Positions 57,186 to 64,000 of a stretch of DNA of 64,000 bases are shown piece after piece. The notes under the pieces were generated by a model. The model did not search any database. It was not told the DNA's origin and saw only the letters and a list, made by a program, of their open reading frames with translations. The DNA is from Pseudoalteromonas sp. R3 (GTDB lineage Bacteria > Pseudomonadota > Gammaproteobacteria > Enterobacterales > Alteromonadaceae): positions 248,001 through 312,000 of the forward strand of contig NZ_CP034834.1 of the NCBI RefSeq assembly GCF_004014715.1, given 5' to 3'. Within the stretch, counting starts at the first letter, position 1. Every line of letters starts with the position of its first letter. The translations under genes were made by a program, and so were the position numbers.

Positions 57186-57317
57186 ATGCAGATTAAATTG
57201 AATAAAAAAGTCATCAAAAAGCTCGATGACTCTGAACTGGGTGAACCTGCGACTAAGCTAATTGCAGGTGGCCTGGTCAGCTCTATGTACACCATGTTGA
57301 AAACAGGTGTGTGCTAA
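57186..57317 (+). CDS. GG-leader small peptide, RiPP-precursor-like (copy 6, short)
   Basis: 43 residues; GGAGG lies 8 bases before the ATG. The leader MQIKLNKKVIKKLDDSELGE is followed by TKLIAGG, then a very short core of 14 residues (LVSSMYTMLKTGVC) with one C-terminal Cys. The leader is closest to that of copy 5, 166 bp upstream, so the two are probably a tandem duplication. Two hairpins follow (57335-57393). The short core could be a degenerate gene or a genuinely small product. Confidence 0.6.
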   Translation: MQIKLNKKVIKKLDDSELGEPATKLIAGGLVSSMYTMLKTGVC

Positions 57318-57334
57318 TTCCTGTCTCATGTGAA

Positions 57335-57395
57335 CCATCTGTATTCAGATGGCCTTTTAGCAATGCCAAGCTCCCTGTGTGGCATTGCTCTTTTT
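57335..57395 (+). terminator. Two stem-loops in series after GG-leader copy 6
   Basis: CCATCTG-tatt-CAGATGG followed by CCTTTT, then AGCAATGCCA/TGGCATTGCT with an 11-base loop followed by C-TTTTT. Confidence 0.8.
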
Positions 57396-57555
57396 CTGTG
57401 TTTAATATTCACAAGTTTATACAAGGCTAGCCATCTTTATTGCTGCTTAAGTGCATACTTAATGACCGAATAGACGCTTTTTTTGTATAACAGCTGTTAT
57501 TTAATGGTTAATGCCTTTACCTTCGCGCTGCTGGGCGGTATAACACTCTAAACTT

Positions 57556-58806
57556 ATGCAAAAACAAATTTCTATGTCTATTCAGTTGATTAAAAAGGCT
57601 GTTAAAGCCCTCTCGGCAAATAGTGAGCTCCAACCCGATATTCTTTACATTGAAGGGTATTTAATGGGGCTGGGTGTTGCTTTGCAACCTCCTTTGCCAA
57701 GTGAATGGCTTGAGCACTTATTTGGTCACTATGAGCTCGACAATTCGAAACCGTTAGAAGCCGTTATGGACTTTCAGGCTATTTGCATGCGTAAAATGAT
57801 ACGAGACGAAAACGCCTTGCCCAAGTCTTGTGTGTTGTCTAAGTCTGATCCGCAGGAGAGTTTACAGGCGGGTAAGCCACTGCCGCTTTACTGCATGGGT
57901 ATGCTACGTGCGCTCACCTGGATTAATATGGAGCACATTAATGCGGAGCAGCGCCAGCAGTTACAATGGCTTAAAGAAGTCCTGCGGGGCTTTACCAGTT
58001 ATGAAAGGGCCCAAAAAGAGTTTGATGATGGCGAGAGCGACTTTGCAAAGGTGCTCATTAAGCAGCGTCGAATGATCCCAACCTATGTTGCTAATACTGC
58101 TTATGCGATGCGATTTGCCGACGATATGGTCGAGGTACTGGGCGAGTACGGGATTACCGATGAGGAAATGCTGGAGCAGGCCAACGAAGTATTCAATGAG
58201 ATGCTCGAAGAAGTGTTAGATCGTGACGACGAGGCCGCGATTGCGGAGTTTGATGGTCTGGTAGAAAAGTTTGAGGCCAATATGATCACCCCGGATTTCG
58301 TGACTGAAAACATGGGGGTATTCTGGAAGATGCACGAAACCAGGCCCTATATGATGTTGCGGGCTAAGCGGGCGCATTTAAACTTGTCTTACGGGCATGC
58401 AGATAAGGCAGCAAAAGAACTTCAGGATTTGTTGCAACTCAACCCAAATGATAATCAAGGAAATCGTTATTTATTAATTAATTGCCTGATTGTCATGCGC
58501 GACTGGGCACAGCTTAGAGATTATCTGGGCCAGTTTAGTGAATGTTCTACCTTTACCCAGGCCGCTCATGCACTTATGTTGTTTGCCACCGAAGGTGACT
58601 CTGCCCATAGTCGTGAGGCTAAAAGAGCGTTGAAAGACTATAACAGCCATTTTCAGATGGTTGCTACGGGGCAGAAAAAAGCAAAACCTTATCTGGACAC
58701 CTACTCGCCAGGTAGTGAAGAAGAAGTCGATTACTACCTCGAAGCAGGCGGCAAAAAAGCCTGGCTGAGTGTAGAGGGTAGCTTGTTCTGGCTCAGGCAA
58801 AAATAG
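57556..58806 (+). CDS. UPF0149/YecA-like N-terminus with TPR-like C-terminal half
   Basis: 416 residues. The N-terminal segment (YIEGYLMGLGVALQPPLPSEWL near residues 34-55) resembles the UPF0149/YecA fold, in which a helix with a Gly-Leu-Pro-Trp pattern recurs. The middle is rich in Glu and Asp. Residues about 270-310 (RAKRAHLNLSYGHADKAAKELQDLLQLNPNDNQ) form a tetratricopeptide-like helix pair, so the protein probably mediates protein contacts in the cytoplasm. No enzyme motif or signal peptide is seen. There is no good ribosome site at the first ATG; the Met at residue 7 is an alternative start. The next small gene begins 17 bp after its stop, so they may be co-transcribed. Confidence 0.65.
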   Translation: MQKQISMSIQLIKKAVKALSANSELQPDILYIEGYLMGLGVALQPPLPSEWLEHLFGHYELDNSKPLEAVMDFQAICMRKMIRDENALPKSCVLSKSDPQESLQAGKPLPLYCMGMLRALTWINMEHINAEQRQQLQWLKEVLRGFTSYERAQKEFDDGESDFAKVLIKQRRMIPTYVANTAYAMRFADDMVEVLGEYGITDEEMLEQANEVFNEMLEEVLDRDDEAAIAEFDGLVEKFEANMITPDFVTENMGVFWKMHETRPYMMLRAKRAHLNLSYGHADKAAKELQDLLQLNPNDNQGNRYLLINCLIVMRDWAQLRDYLGQFSECSTFTQAAHALMLFATEGDSAHSREAKRALKDYNSHFQMVATGQKKAKPYLDTYSPGSEEEVDYYLEAGGKKAWLSVEGSLFWLRQK

Positions 58807-58823
58807 ACGGCAACGAGGTGGGC

Positions 58824-59087
58824 ATGTTAAGTACACTCCGACAGGTATTGGCTAGCATGTTTTCCACCAAATCCAAGAGTTGGGCAGCTCAGCCCTTCGA
58901 ATATAGCCAGCAATCAAATTTACGCCACGCCCCGTGTTTTAATGTCATTACCAATCAAGATGATTCATTGACCCAGGCATGGTTGAGTGCACAAATGACC
59001 ACGCCACATAAAACTGTCGACATAAATACAGGTCTATTTGAAGCCCGAAACTACGACTGGCGCAAAGATCCCGATAACACACCTTAG
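58824..59087 (+). CDS. Hypothetical small protein, 87 residues
   Basis: The ATG at 58824 has GAGGTG upstream; a GTG six bases earlier is possible. The product (MLSTLRQVLASMF...) is polar, with one short amphipathic N-terminal helix and a tail rich in Asn and Asp (NYDWRKDPDNTP). I do not recognise a family. It follows the UPF0149-like gene by 17 bp on the same strand, suggesting one transcript. It is of low complexity in neither half, but its function cannot be assigned. Confidence 0.5.
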   Translation: MLSTLRQVLASMFSTKSKSWAAQPFEYSQQSNLRHAPCFNVITNQDDSLTQAWLSAQMTTPHKTVDINTGLFEARNYDWRKDPDNTP

Positions 59088-59228
59088 CTGGTTTTAACCT
59101 GCGCCAACGATTGTTTTTTTATATCTCTTTTTCCGCGTTTGCTGGGGGTCAGCTATCGGGCTGTGTGGAACCGAGGGTTCTTTGGCACTGGTGAGCAAAC
59201 GACCGTATTGGCACCACACGCCGTTGGA

Positions 59229-59257
59229 TGGTTCCCGGCTCGTTGGCCGGGATGACG
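59229..59257. repeat. REP-like palindrome, TGGTTCCCGGC...GCCGGGATGACG type
   Basis: Full match to the unit at 63038 and the inverse of the palindrome in the tandem array at 43181-43786. Confidence 0.8.
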
Positions 59258-59344
59258 AAAGGAGGTAGGTTAGATGACGAGTTGGGGGGCGCAGTGGCGT
59301 GACTTTTCAGTCTTGTGTATGTCTGTGTGTCGGTAGAAAGCCAT

Positions 59345-59665
59345 CTAAAGCTGGCTGAGAAACGCTTTTGCTGTTTTACGTGCCAGACATTGGGTGACAG
59401 GGGCGCTACTAAAGTCCTCTTGGGATATGCTGACGTTATTGCTTTCCAGCACTTTGTTGTTGGAATGCACCTTTACACGGCAGGTGGTTATACTGTCTTC
59501 TTCGCTGTAGATCAGCTCTACACGTTCGGCTTTCATAATTAAGTTTTTGTATGGATACCCCTCGCTGGTATAGACCTTGTCTGCCATGATGGTCGATTGG
59601 GCATATACACCGTTACTGACCAGTAAACCAATTAATACAAAGATTAGTAATAGATAAGCTTTCAT
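59345..59665 (-). CDS. Small secreted protein, function unknown
   Basis: 106 residues from the ATG at 59665, with AGGAGC about 6 bases upstream; an upstream extension to 59788 would run into the LysR gene's control region. A Sec signal peptide ends at VYA-QS (residue 22). The mature part has a beta-like pattern and two Cys that may pair. I do not recognise a family. It is divergent from the LysR regulator at 59778 and shares a 112-bp control region that contains a strong palindrome, so it is a likely target of that regulator. Confidence 0.65.
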   Translation of the reverse strand: MKAYLLLIFVLIGLLVSNGVYAQSTIMADKVYTSEGYPYKNLIMKAERVELIYSEEDSITTCRVKVHSNNKVLESNNVSISQEDFSSAPVTQCLARKTAKAFLSQL

Positions 59666-59745
59666 TATTTTGCTCCTGTTGTGTGTTTTACAGCTGCAAG
59701 TATTGCTCTGTGATGTAGGACTGACAAACGAGGAATTGTTTTCTA

Positions 59746-59766
59746 TAATTAAGAAAAGCTTAATTA
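59746..59766. promoter_or_regulatory. Palindrome TAATTAAG-N5-CTTAATTA, candidate LysR operator
   Basis: Perfect eight-base arms and a five-base centre in the divergent control region, 11 bases before the LysR start and 80 bases before the secreted-protein start. Confidence 0.6.
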
Positions 59767-59777
59767 TGAGGTGCGCA

Positions 59778-60680
59778 ATGGCGTACAAAATGCCGCCATT
59801 TAAAGGGTTATGGTACTTTCATGTTGCCGCGCAGTTGGGGAGCTTTAAGCTCGCGGCAGAGGCGTTGTTTGTGACTCAGGCGGCGATAAGCCAGCAGATC
59901 AGAGCATTGGAATCGGCTTTGGGATGCGAACTATTTGACCGTCAGGTCAGAAAAGTCACGCTCACCCGTGAAGGGATGGCATTGTTGCCACATCTTACGC
60001 AGGCGTTTGCCCAAATAGAACAGGGGGTTGAAGCGCTTCAGGCGGAGCCTCAGCCTAATGTTCTCAATCTGTCTGTGTTGTCGTCATTTGCAACGTGCTG
60101 GCTATTACCCAAAATGCCTTTGTTCAATCAGGTAAATCCGCATCTGCAATTACGTATTGACCCCAGCGACGCTCAGGCCGACTTTAGAAATGGCGACGCC
60201 GACATTGGTATTCGGTTTGGGCTGGGCGAATATCCGGGGTTAAAAAGCGAATTAATCGCCGAAGACACGGTCCTGTTAGTATATAAACCCGGGTTGATCG
60301 ACCCTGATAAACCTTTACAAGCGCAACTGGTGTCATTGCCTTTTATTCAGGATATTTGCCCAGACGCACAGCAGGCCTGGACGGCACTGAATCATGAATT
60401 GGGAAATCCCGAGCCTAAACCCAGTCAGATGGGTATAGATAACGCTGCTCTGGTGCTACAGGCCGCGGTTGCTGGTCAGGGGGTAGCTATGTTGCGTAAA
60501 AGCTTACTGGAGCAGGCTATCTCTTTAGGTCAGCTTGATGTTTATCCGCACTTTTCGTGGCCGTGTCGCTATAAGTATTATCTGGTTGCGCCTGCTGCTC
60601 ATTTTGAATGGCCAAAGGTTCAGGCATTCAGAAATTGGCTTATTACGCAGTTTATGACAGGTGATACGCATTTCACTTAA
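59778..60680 (+). CDS. LysR-family transcriptional regulator, GcvA-like
   Basis: 300 residues from the ATG at 59778, which has GAGG 6-7 bases upstream; ATG 59766 is an alternative. The start PPFKGLWYFHVAAQLGSFKLAAE followed by LFVTQAAISQQIRALE is the winged helix-turn-helix of the GcvA/AmpR subgroup. The substrate-binding part ends near residue 290 with a typical FxxWL helix (VQAFRNWLI). GcvA-like proteins respond to amino acids or cell-wall fragments. The divergent small secreted gene and the palindrome at 59746 argue for autoregulation and control of that neighbour. The solute-binding protein gene at 60791 may also be under its control. Confidence 0.85.
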   Translation: MAYKMPPFKGLWYFHVAAQLGSFKLAAEALFVTQAAISQQIRALESALGCELFDRQVRKVTLTREGMALLPHLTQAFAQIEQGVEALQAEPQPNVLNLSVLSSFATCWLLPKMPLFNQVNPHLQLRIDPSDAQADFRNGDADIGIRFGLGEYPGLKSELIAEDTVLLVYKPGLIDPDKPLQAQLVSLPFIQDICPDAQQAWTALNHELGNPEPKPSQMGIDNAALVLQAAVAGQGVAMLRKSLLEQAISLGQLDVYPHFSWPCRYKYYLVAPAAHFEWPKVQAFRNWLITQFMTGDTHFT

Positions 60681-60790
60681 TTTAGCAAATTGCTATAAAC
60701 AAAACACCAAGCTCTGGGCGTTGGCGGAGTGTTGGGTAATTTTATGCTAAACTCAGCTTAGAATAAGTTCTGACAAGGCGCTTTCTTGAT

Positions 60791-61555
60791 ATGGCTGATG
60801 GTTTTAAGTTTTTGATTAAATTGCTTATAACTTCAAACTTATTATTCGTTTGCCATGATGCATTTGCAAAAGAGCTTACGGTGGCTTTTGGTCTTAGCCG
60901 TCCGCCATATGTAGATGAACGCAGTGGCTCTGGGATCAGTGTTGAATTATTTAAACAGGCAGCCGAGCCGCTGGGGTGGCAATACAAAACATTGTTTGTA
61001 TCAATCAAACGGATGAAACGCCTGGTCGAGCGTGGGGATATTGATGTAGCCGTTGAAATGTCTCGCGCTCAGCCCGGGTTGCATTACTCTGTTCCTTTTA
61101 TCTCTTACAGCAATTATGCAATACATAGCCGCAACCCAGACTTTACCCTTAGCTCGATGCAAGATTTAGCCAGCCATAGCATTTGTGCATGGCAAAATGC
61201 ATCTGAGCACCTCAAACTGAATGAAATAGTGGCCGGAAAAGAAGATTATCTGGAGTTTTCAAAGCAGCGCGATCAGGTTATTGACTGGCTAAATGGCAAG
61301 TGTGATGTGATTTTGATTGATGACACACTACTGCACTGGCACCTGTCTGAGCTTAACCAGTCGTCTTCTGTGTTCATTAATAAACAATGGGGTAAAGTGC
61401 TATTACCTTTTGAAAACAATCCGCTGTGGTTTTACGTTGCGTTTGCCGATGCCCAGCTAAGGGATGAGTTTAACGCCAGCCTCAAAAAATTGGTTCAGAC
61501 TGGTCGATACCAGCAAATAAGAGAGCACTGGAGTAAGGCGACAAAAGACAGATAA
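60791..61555 (+). CDS. Periplasmic amino-acid-type solute-binding protein (SBP_bac_3)
   Basis: 254 residues. A Sec signal peptide ends near AFA-KE (residue 26). The mature start ELTVAFGLSRPPYVDERSGSGISVELFKQAAE, the segment KRLVERGDIDVAVEMS, and the C-terminal KKLVQTGRYQQIREHWSK are typical of family 3 bilobal binding proteins for polar amino acids and related ligands. No permease or ATPase is adjacent, so it may serve a sensor or a transporter encoded elsewhere. It lies 110 bp after the LysR gene on the same strand. Confidence 0.8.
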   Translation: MADGFKFLIKLLITSNLLFVCHDAFAKELTVAFGLSRPPYVDERSGSGISVELFKQAAEPLGWQYKTLFVSIKRMKRLVERGDIDVAVEMSRAQPGLHYSVPFISYSNYAIHSRNPDFTLSSMQDLASHSICAWQNASEHLKLNEIVAGKEDYLEFSKQRDQVIDWLNGKCDVILIDDTLLHWHLSELNQSSSVFINKQWGKVLLPFENNPLWFYVAFADAQLRDEFNASLKKLVQTGRYQQIREHWSKATKDR

Positions 61556-61655
61556 AACAAAGGAGTTAACTTATCAGAGTAGTACCTTTATCGATTATTC
61601 ATCGTGTATCATCTTCTACATAACTACTTCAGTCGCCAAGGAGGCGCTTTAATAA

Positions 61656-62774
61656 ATGAAAGACTGGATATCGAATCTGCTGTTGCTGGTATTCGTGCTG
61701 TTTGCACTGTATATGAATCGTGTATCTATTGCCGATTTTTTGGAGGTGAGCATCTTTACTGAGCCTGCCGGACAGAATAAAACCGCTTCTGAGACAAGTC
61801 AGCTCCAGTACAGTACCCAAACTACAACAAGACATACATCAAACGAGCCTGAAGCTGAACATTCGGAGTTTTCTTCATGTGGCACACCGGCTTTGTACCA
61901 GTGTGACAGCGCTTCACTGGGTAAAGTGAAAATGCAAAATGCCGACGGTATTTACACCTGGCAGGACGAAAGAGGGATCACGCATTATAGTGATCGGCCA
62001 CCAGAGCAGGGGGCGATGCAATATCGTTTTAAGTCAAATCAGGCGCTGGATTATTTTGAGCTGGATCTTGACCCGGGTGCTCAGAGTACGGACTTTCGAA
62101 ATCGCCTGGAGGCAAAGCTTAATGCTGTGTTTCGCACTTATAGCGGGATAATTGGTCTTGAGGCGATGCGTAAAGTGAAGCTGCGCATAGTCGTTGCTAA
62201 TAATCGCAGCGCCTATATTAAAATGCTGGAAGTTTTGGGTGCCAGCCCAAAGGGGAATCAGGGCGTTTACGTGTCTAAGCACAATGTCGCTGTCGTGGAG
62301 TATCGTAACGAAGCACAGGCCATGCGCACCGCTGTACACGAAGCGGTTCATGCGATTAATCAGGCTGTGCTGGGTAACTCGCCGCGTTGGTTTAACGAGG
62401 GAGTAGCAGAATATTTTGAGTACATAGAAACTTCGATGAACCTGAGCAAGTTAAAACCCAATAAAACCTGGGTGCGTAACGATTACCTGGTGGGTACTTT
62501 GGTGCATCCCAATAGCTTGTTTGAGGCGGCCGGTTCCTGGCGAGGTAAAGCACAAAGCCGAATGTACAAAAGTAGCTGGGCATTTATGTATTACCTTATG
62601 AGCTCGCAACGCGGACGTTCTCAGCTGAAGCACTATATGCGGCTGGAGCAGGATAACCCCTGTGATCTGCTTGAATACAACCAGATCCAGTCCATTTTTG
62701 AGACCGGAGCAGGGCAATTCGCGAACAGTTACGCACAAGTGACAAGGCAAAAGCTAATAGCACATCGGTTCTAG
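61656..62774 (+). CDS. DUF4124-containing protein with gluzincin-type HExxH motif
   Basis: 372 residues with AAGGAGG upstream. One N-terminal membrane helix (about 7-23) anchors it, with the bulk in the periplasm. A Cys-containing linker leads to a DUF4124 segment (GIYTWQDERGITHYSDRPP near residues 99-117). The C-terminal half has the HEAVH zinc motif near 229 and a downstream Glu in RWFNEGVAEYFE, the pattern of gluzincin metallopeptidases (DUF1570-like). It should therefore be a zinc peptidase or a close relative acting in the envelope. The substrate is unknown. The next 303 bases contain only REP-like repeats. Confidence 0.78.
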   Translation: MKDWISNLLLLVFVLFALYMNRVSIADFLEVSIFTEPAGQNKTASETSQLQYSTQTTTRHTSNEPEAEHSEFSSCGTPALYQCDSASLGKVKMQNADGIYTWQDERGITHYSDRPPEQGAMQYRFKSNQALDYFELDLDPGAQSTDFRNRLEAKLNAVFRTYSGIIGLEAMRKVKLRIVVANNRSAYIKMLEVLGASPKGNQGVYVSKHNVAVVEYRNEAQAMRTAVHEAVHAINQAVLGNSPRWFNEGVAEYFEYIETSMNLSKLKPNKTWVRNDYLVGTLVHPNSLFEAAGSWRGKAQSRMYKSSWAFMYYLMSSQRGRSQLKHYMRLEQDNPCDLLEYNQIQSIFETGAGQFANSYAQVTRQKLIAHRF

Positions 62775-62809
62775 GCGGTTATTAGGCTGTAAGCACTAAA
62801 AGTTGTAGG

Positions 62810-62838
62810 TGGTTCCCAACTCGTTGGCTGGGAAGACG
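62810..62838. repeat. Degenerate REP-like palindrome
   Basis: Same layout as the 59229 and 63038 copies but with CCCAAC/GCTGGG arms and an AAGACG end, so the stem is weakened. Confidence 0.55.
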
Positions 62839-62927
62839 AGAGCAGGTGAGGAGCTGGGGGAACGTTGGCACAGGCGATAAAATGACTCTGCGTTAACTCT
62901 ACACTCCGTCATCCTGCACCACTTTTT

Positions 62928-62955
62928 GTCATCCTGCACTTGATGCGGGATCTAC
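62928..62955. repeat. REP-like palindrome, second copy of the GCACTTGATGC type
   Basis: Matches 30329-30355 except for one base in the left arm (ATCCTGCA). Confidence 0.75.
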
Positions 62956-63037
62956 GTACAGGCGACGCGGTTTGGAAATTTTGAGCGATATCTGAAAATC
63001 CATGCTGCTATATATGGCATTTGAGCTGGATATAGGA

Positions 63038-63067
63038 TGGTTCCCGGCTCGTTGGCCGGGATGACGG
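63038..63067. repeat. REP-like palindrome, TGGTTCCCGGC...GCCGGGATGACG type
   Basis: Identical to the 59229 copy across the palindrome and flanks. Confidence 0.8.
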
Positions 63068-63077
63068 CAAGATATCT

Positions 63078-63632
63078 TTAAATCGTCGATGATTCCGGTG
63101 CCTTGTTCGTACGATAGAACTCTTCTCTGGCTCTTGCTTTAGCAGCGTAGGTGACGAGTGCACAGAGCGTGAAAAAGTTTATAAACAGTACAACGTTTAA
63201 TCGGATGTTGTTCTTTATGAAGAGCTGATCCAGAAATTTCCATTTATATAACCAAACTTCGATATAAACGATGAAGTTAATTGCTATGTCAACCCCGAAC
63301 AACATCAAAAGTCCTATTTCCTGCAGTGCGAGGTGATGATTGTTATAGACTCGGCGGAAAAAATTCCAGTGTGTTTTTTGATATATCCAGTAGGCGATAT
63401 GTTTTCTGTAAATGATAGGAATACAAAATATCAAATCGAACACGATGCAATAAAGGTAAAAGTGCGTTGTCCAGGTCAAGGTTATAGGGAGTATGGCATC
63501 ATCGATTGCCTCAAGACCAAACAGAAATAGTAAAAAGTAGCGAGAGCACTCATATTTCCATGTTGAAACAAGTGCAACTATCATCGCAATAAATGTTAGA
63601 TAATAGACGAAGTCATATATACTGATATCCAT
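63078..63632 (-). CDS. Multi-pass membrane protein, function unknown
   Basis: 184 residues from the ATG at 63632, which has GAGGAGGA upstream; the longer frame to 63725 overlaps the regulator gene. About five hydrophobic segments are visible (FVYYLTFIAMIVALV, FLLFLFGLEAI, FYLYCIVFDLIFCIPIIY, IGLLMLFGVDIAINFIVYI, VVLFINFFTLCALVTY), with short basic loops and a basic C-terminal tail. I do not recognise a family. It starts one base after the stop of the XRE regulator, so the two are translationally linked; the regulator probably controls this membrane protein, as in small regulator-effector pairs. Confidence 0.7.
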   Translation of the reverse strand: MDISIYDFVYYLTFIAMIVALVSTWKYECSRYFLLFLFGLEAIDDAILPITLTWTTHFYLYCIVFDLIFCIPIIYRKHIAYWIYQKTHWNFFRRVYNNHHLALQEIGLLMLFGVDIAINFIVYIEVWLYKWKFLDQLFIKNNIRLNVVLFINFFTLCALVTYAAKARAREEFYRTNKAPESSTI

Positions 63633-63633
63633 T

Positions 63634-63939
63634 TTATTTATCCTCCTCGTCTTGTCCTTCATCGGAGTCTTTCGCTTCATTATTAGTAACAAAGCCAAAA
63701 TACATGCTGACCATGTCCTTACCAAAAATTAGAAACAGGTCGAGTAGCTGTGCACTGGTCATTTCGGTTTTACCGCTTTCCCAGTTGCTGACGGTGGATT
63801 GGTCTACTTTTGAGGTCATTTTGGCGGCGAGCTCTCGCTGACTGAGCCCCATCTCCTGGCGCATCTGTCGAATAGAGCGTTGTAACTGCAGCTTGAACTT
63901 ATCAATTTCCTTTTTGCGCTTCCCTGATGTTGTTGTCAT
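63634..63939 (-). CDS. XRE-family (HTH_3) transcriptional regulator
   Basis: 101 residues from the ATG at 63939; a GTG at 63981 is an alternative. Residues about 25-75 form a classic Cro/CI helix-turn-helix (IRQMRQEMGLSQRELAAKM, DQSTVSNWESGKTEMT), then a hydrophobic helix (LLDLFLIFGKDMVSMYF) and an acidic tail. It is probably a homodimer that binds DNA near its own promoter. It precedes the membrane protein gene with a one-base gap, so they form an operon. The promoter would lie at 63940-64000, near the window edge. Confidence 0.8.
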   Translation of the reverse strand: MTTTSGKRKKEIDKFKLQLQRSIRQMRQEMGLSQRELAAKMTSKVDQSTVSNWESGKTEMTSAQLLDLFLIFGKDMVSMYFGFVTNNEAKDSDEGQDEEDK

Positions 63940-64000
63940 TCTTATATCCGCAAGTTTTATGTGGAGAAGAATTTTACACAACGTAAACTGCTGAGCAACA

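Larger units (their letters stand above)
62775..63077. other. Intergenic stretch with a cluster of REP-like palindromes
   Basis: Holds three palindromes: a degenerate one at 62810-62838 and full ones at 62928-62955 and 63038-63067. No gene is supported. It separates convergent genes, the usual place for REP elements. Confidence 0.7.

Overview
The window looks like chromosome from a marine gammaproteobacterium, most probably Pseudoalteromonas. The grounds are gene content (hybrid PKS/NRPS with TubC-type docking domains, PvdE-type exporter, GcvA-type LysR), moderate GC, dispersed REP-like palindromes, and many short peptides with a KxLxKKxxKNL...GG leader. Genus is an inference; no rRNA or other marker gene is present, and no tRNA was seen.

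Region 1 (1-34602) is a biosynthetic locus on the + strand. Three megasynthase genes run head to tail: a PKS/aminotransferase/NRPS protein whose 5' end lies outside the window, a three-module NRPS, and a three-module NRPS with epimerase and thioesterase. Adenylation pocket residues read by eye suggest Gly-like, Asp, Asn-like, Asn-like, Thr, D-Leu-like and a possibly basic residue, loaded onto a beta-amino acyl starter. The second and third genes are each split by a single-base frameshift in a run of G; adding one G to each run restores one reading frame. Downstream, mostly co-oriented, are a SyrP/TauD-like hydroxylase, a lipoprotein serine hydrolase of the class C beta-lactamase type, a DUF697 membrane protein, a 59-residue membrane peptide, a cyclic-peptide ABC exporter and an SPFH protein.

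Region 2 (34603-43800) holds small RiPP-precursor-like peptides, three in tandem at 34891-35926 and one at 42784-42957. They surround a secreted three-repeat protein, a LuxR-type regulator and a 1325-residue hybrid two-component regulator. A 7.5-copy tandem array of alternating 80/81-bp units follows.

Region 3 (44238-55954) resembles a defence island. It has a methyltransferase overlapping a PLD-DExH helicase with an unusual S24/LexA-like tail. Next comes a visibly AT-rich, translationally coupled trio (metallophosphoesterase, P-loop ATPase, unrecognised 297-residue protein), then a convergent second PLD-DExH helicase with DUF3427. An IS30-family element interrupts the metallophosphoesterase; removing it with a 2-bp target duplication restores the frame exactly. 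The trio is the best candidate here for an undescribed system.

Region 4 (56167-63939) is mixed: a small secreted protein, two more GG-leader peptides, a UPF0149/TPR-like protein, a LysR regulator divergent from a small secreted protein across a palindrome, a periplasmic solute-binding protein, a DUF4124 metallopeptidase-like protein, REP palindromes, and an XRE regulator paired with a membrane protein.
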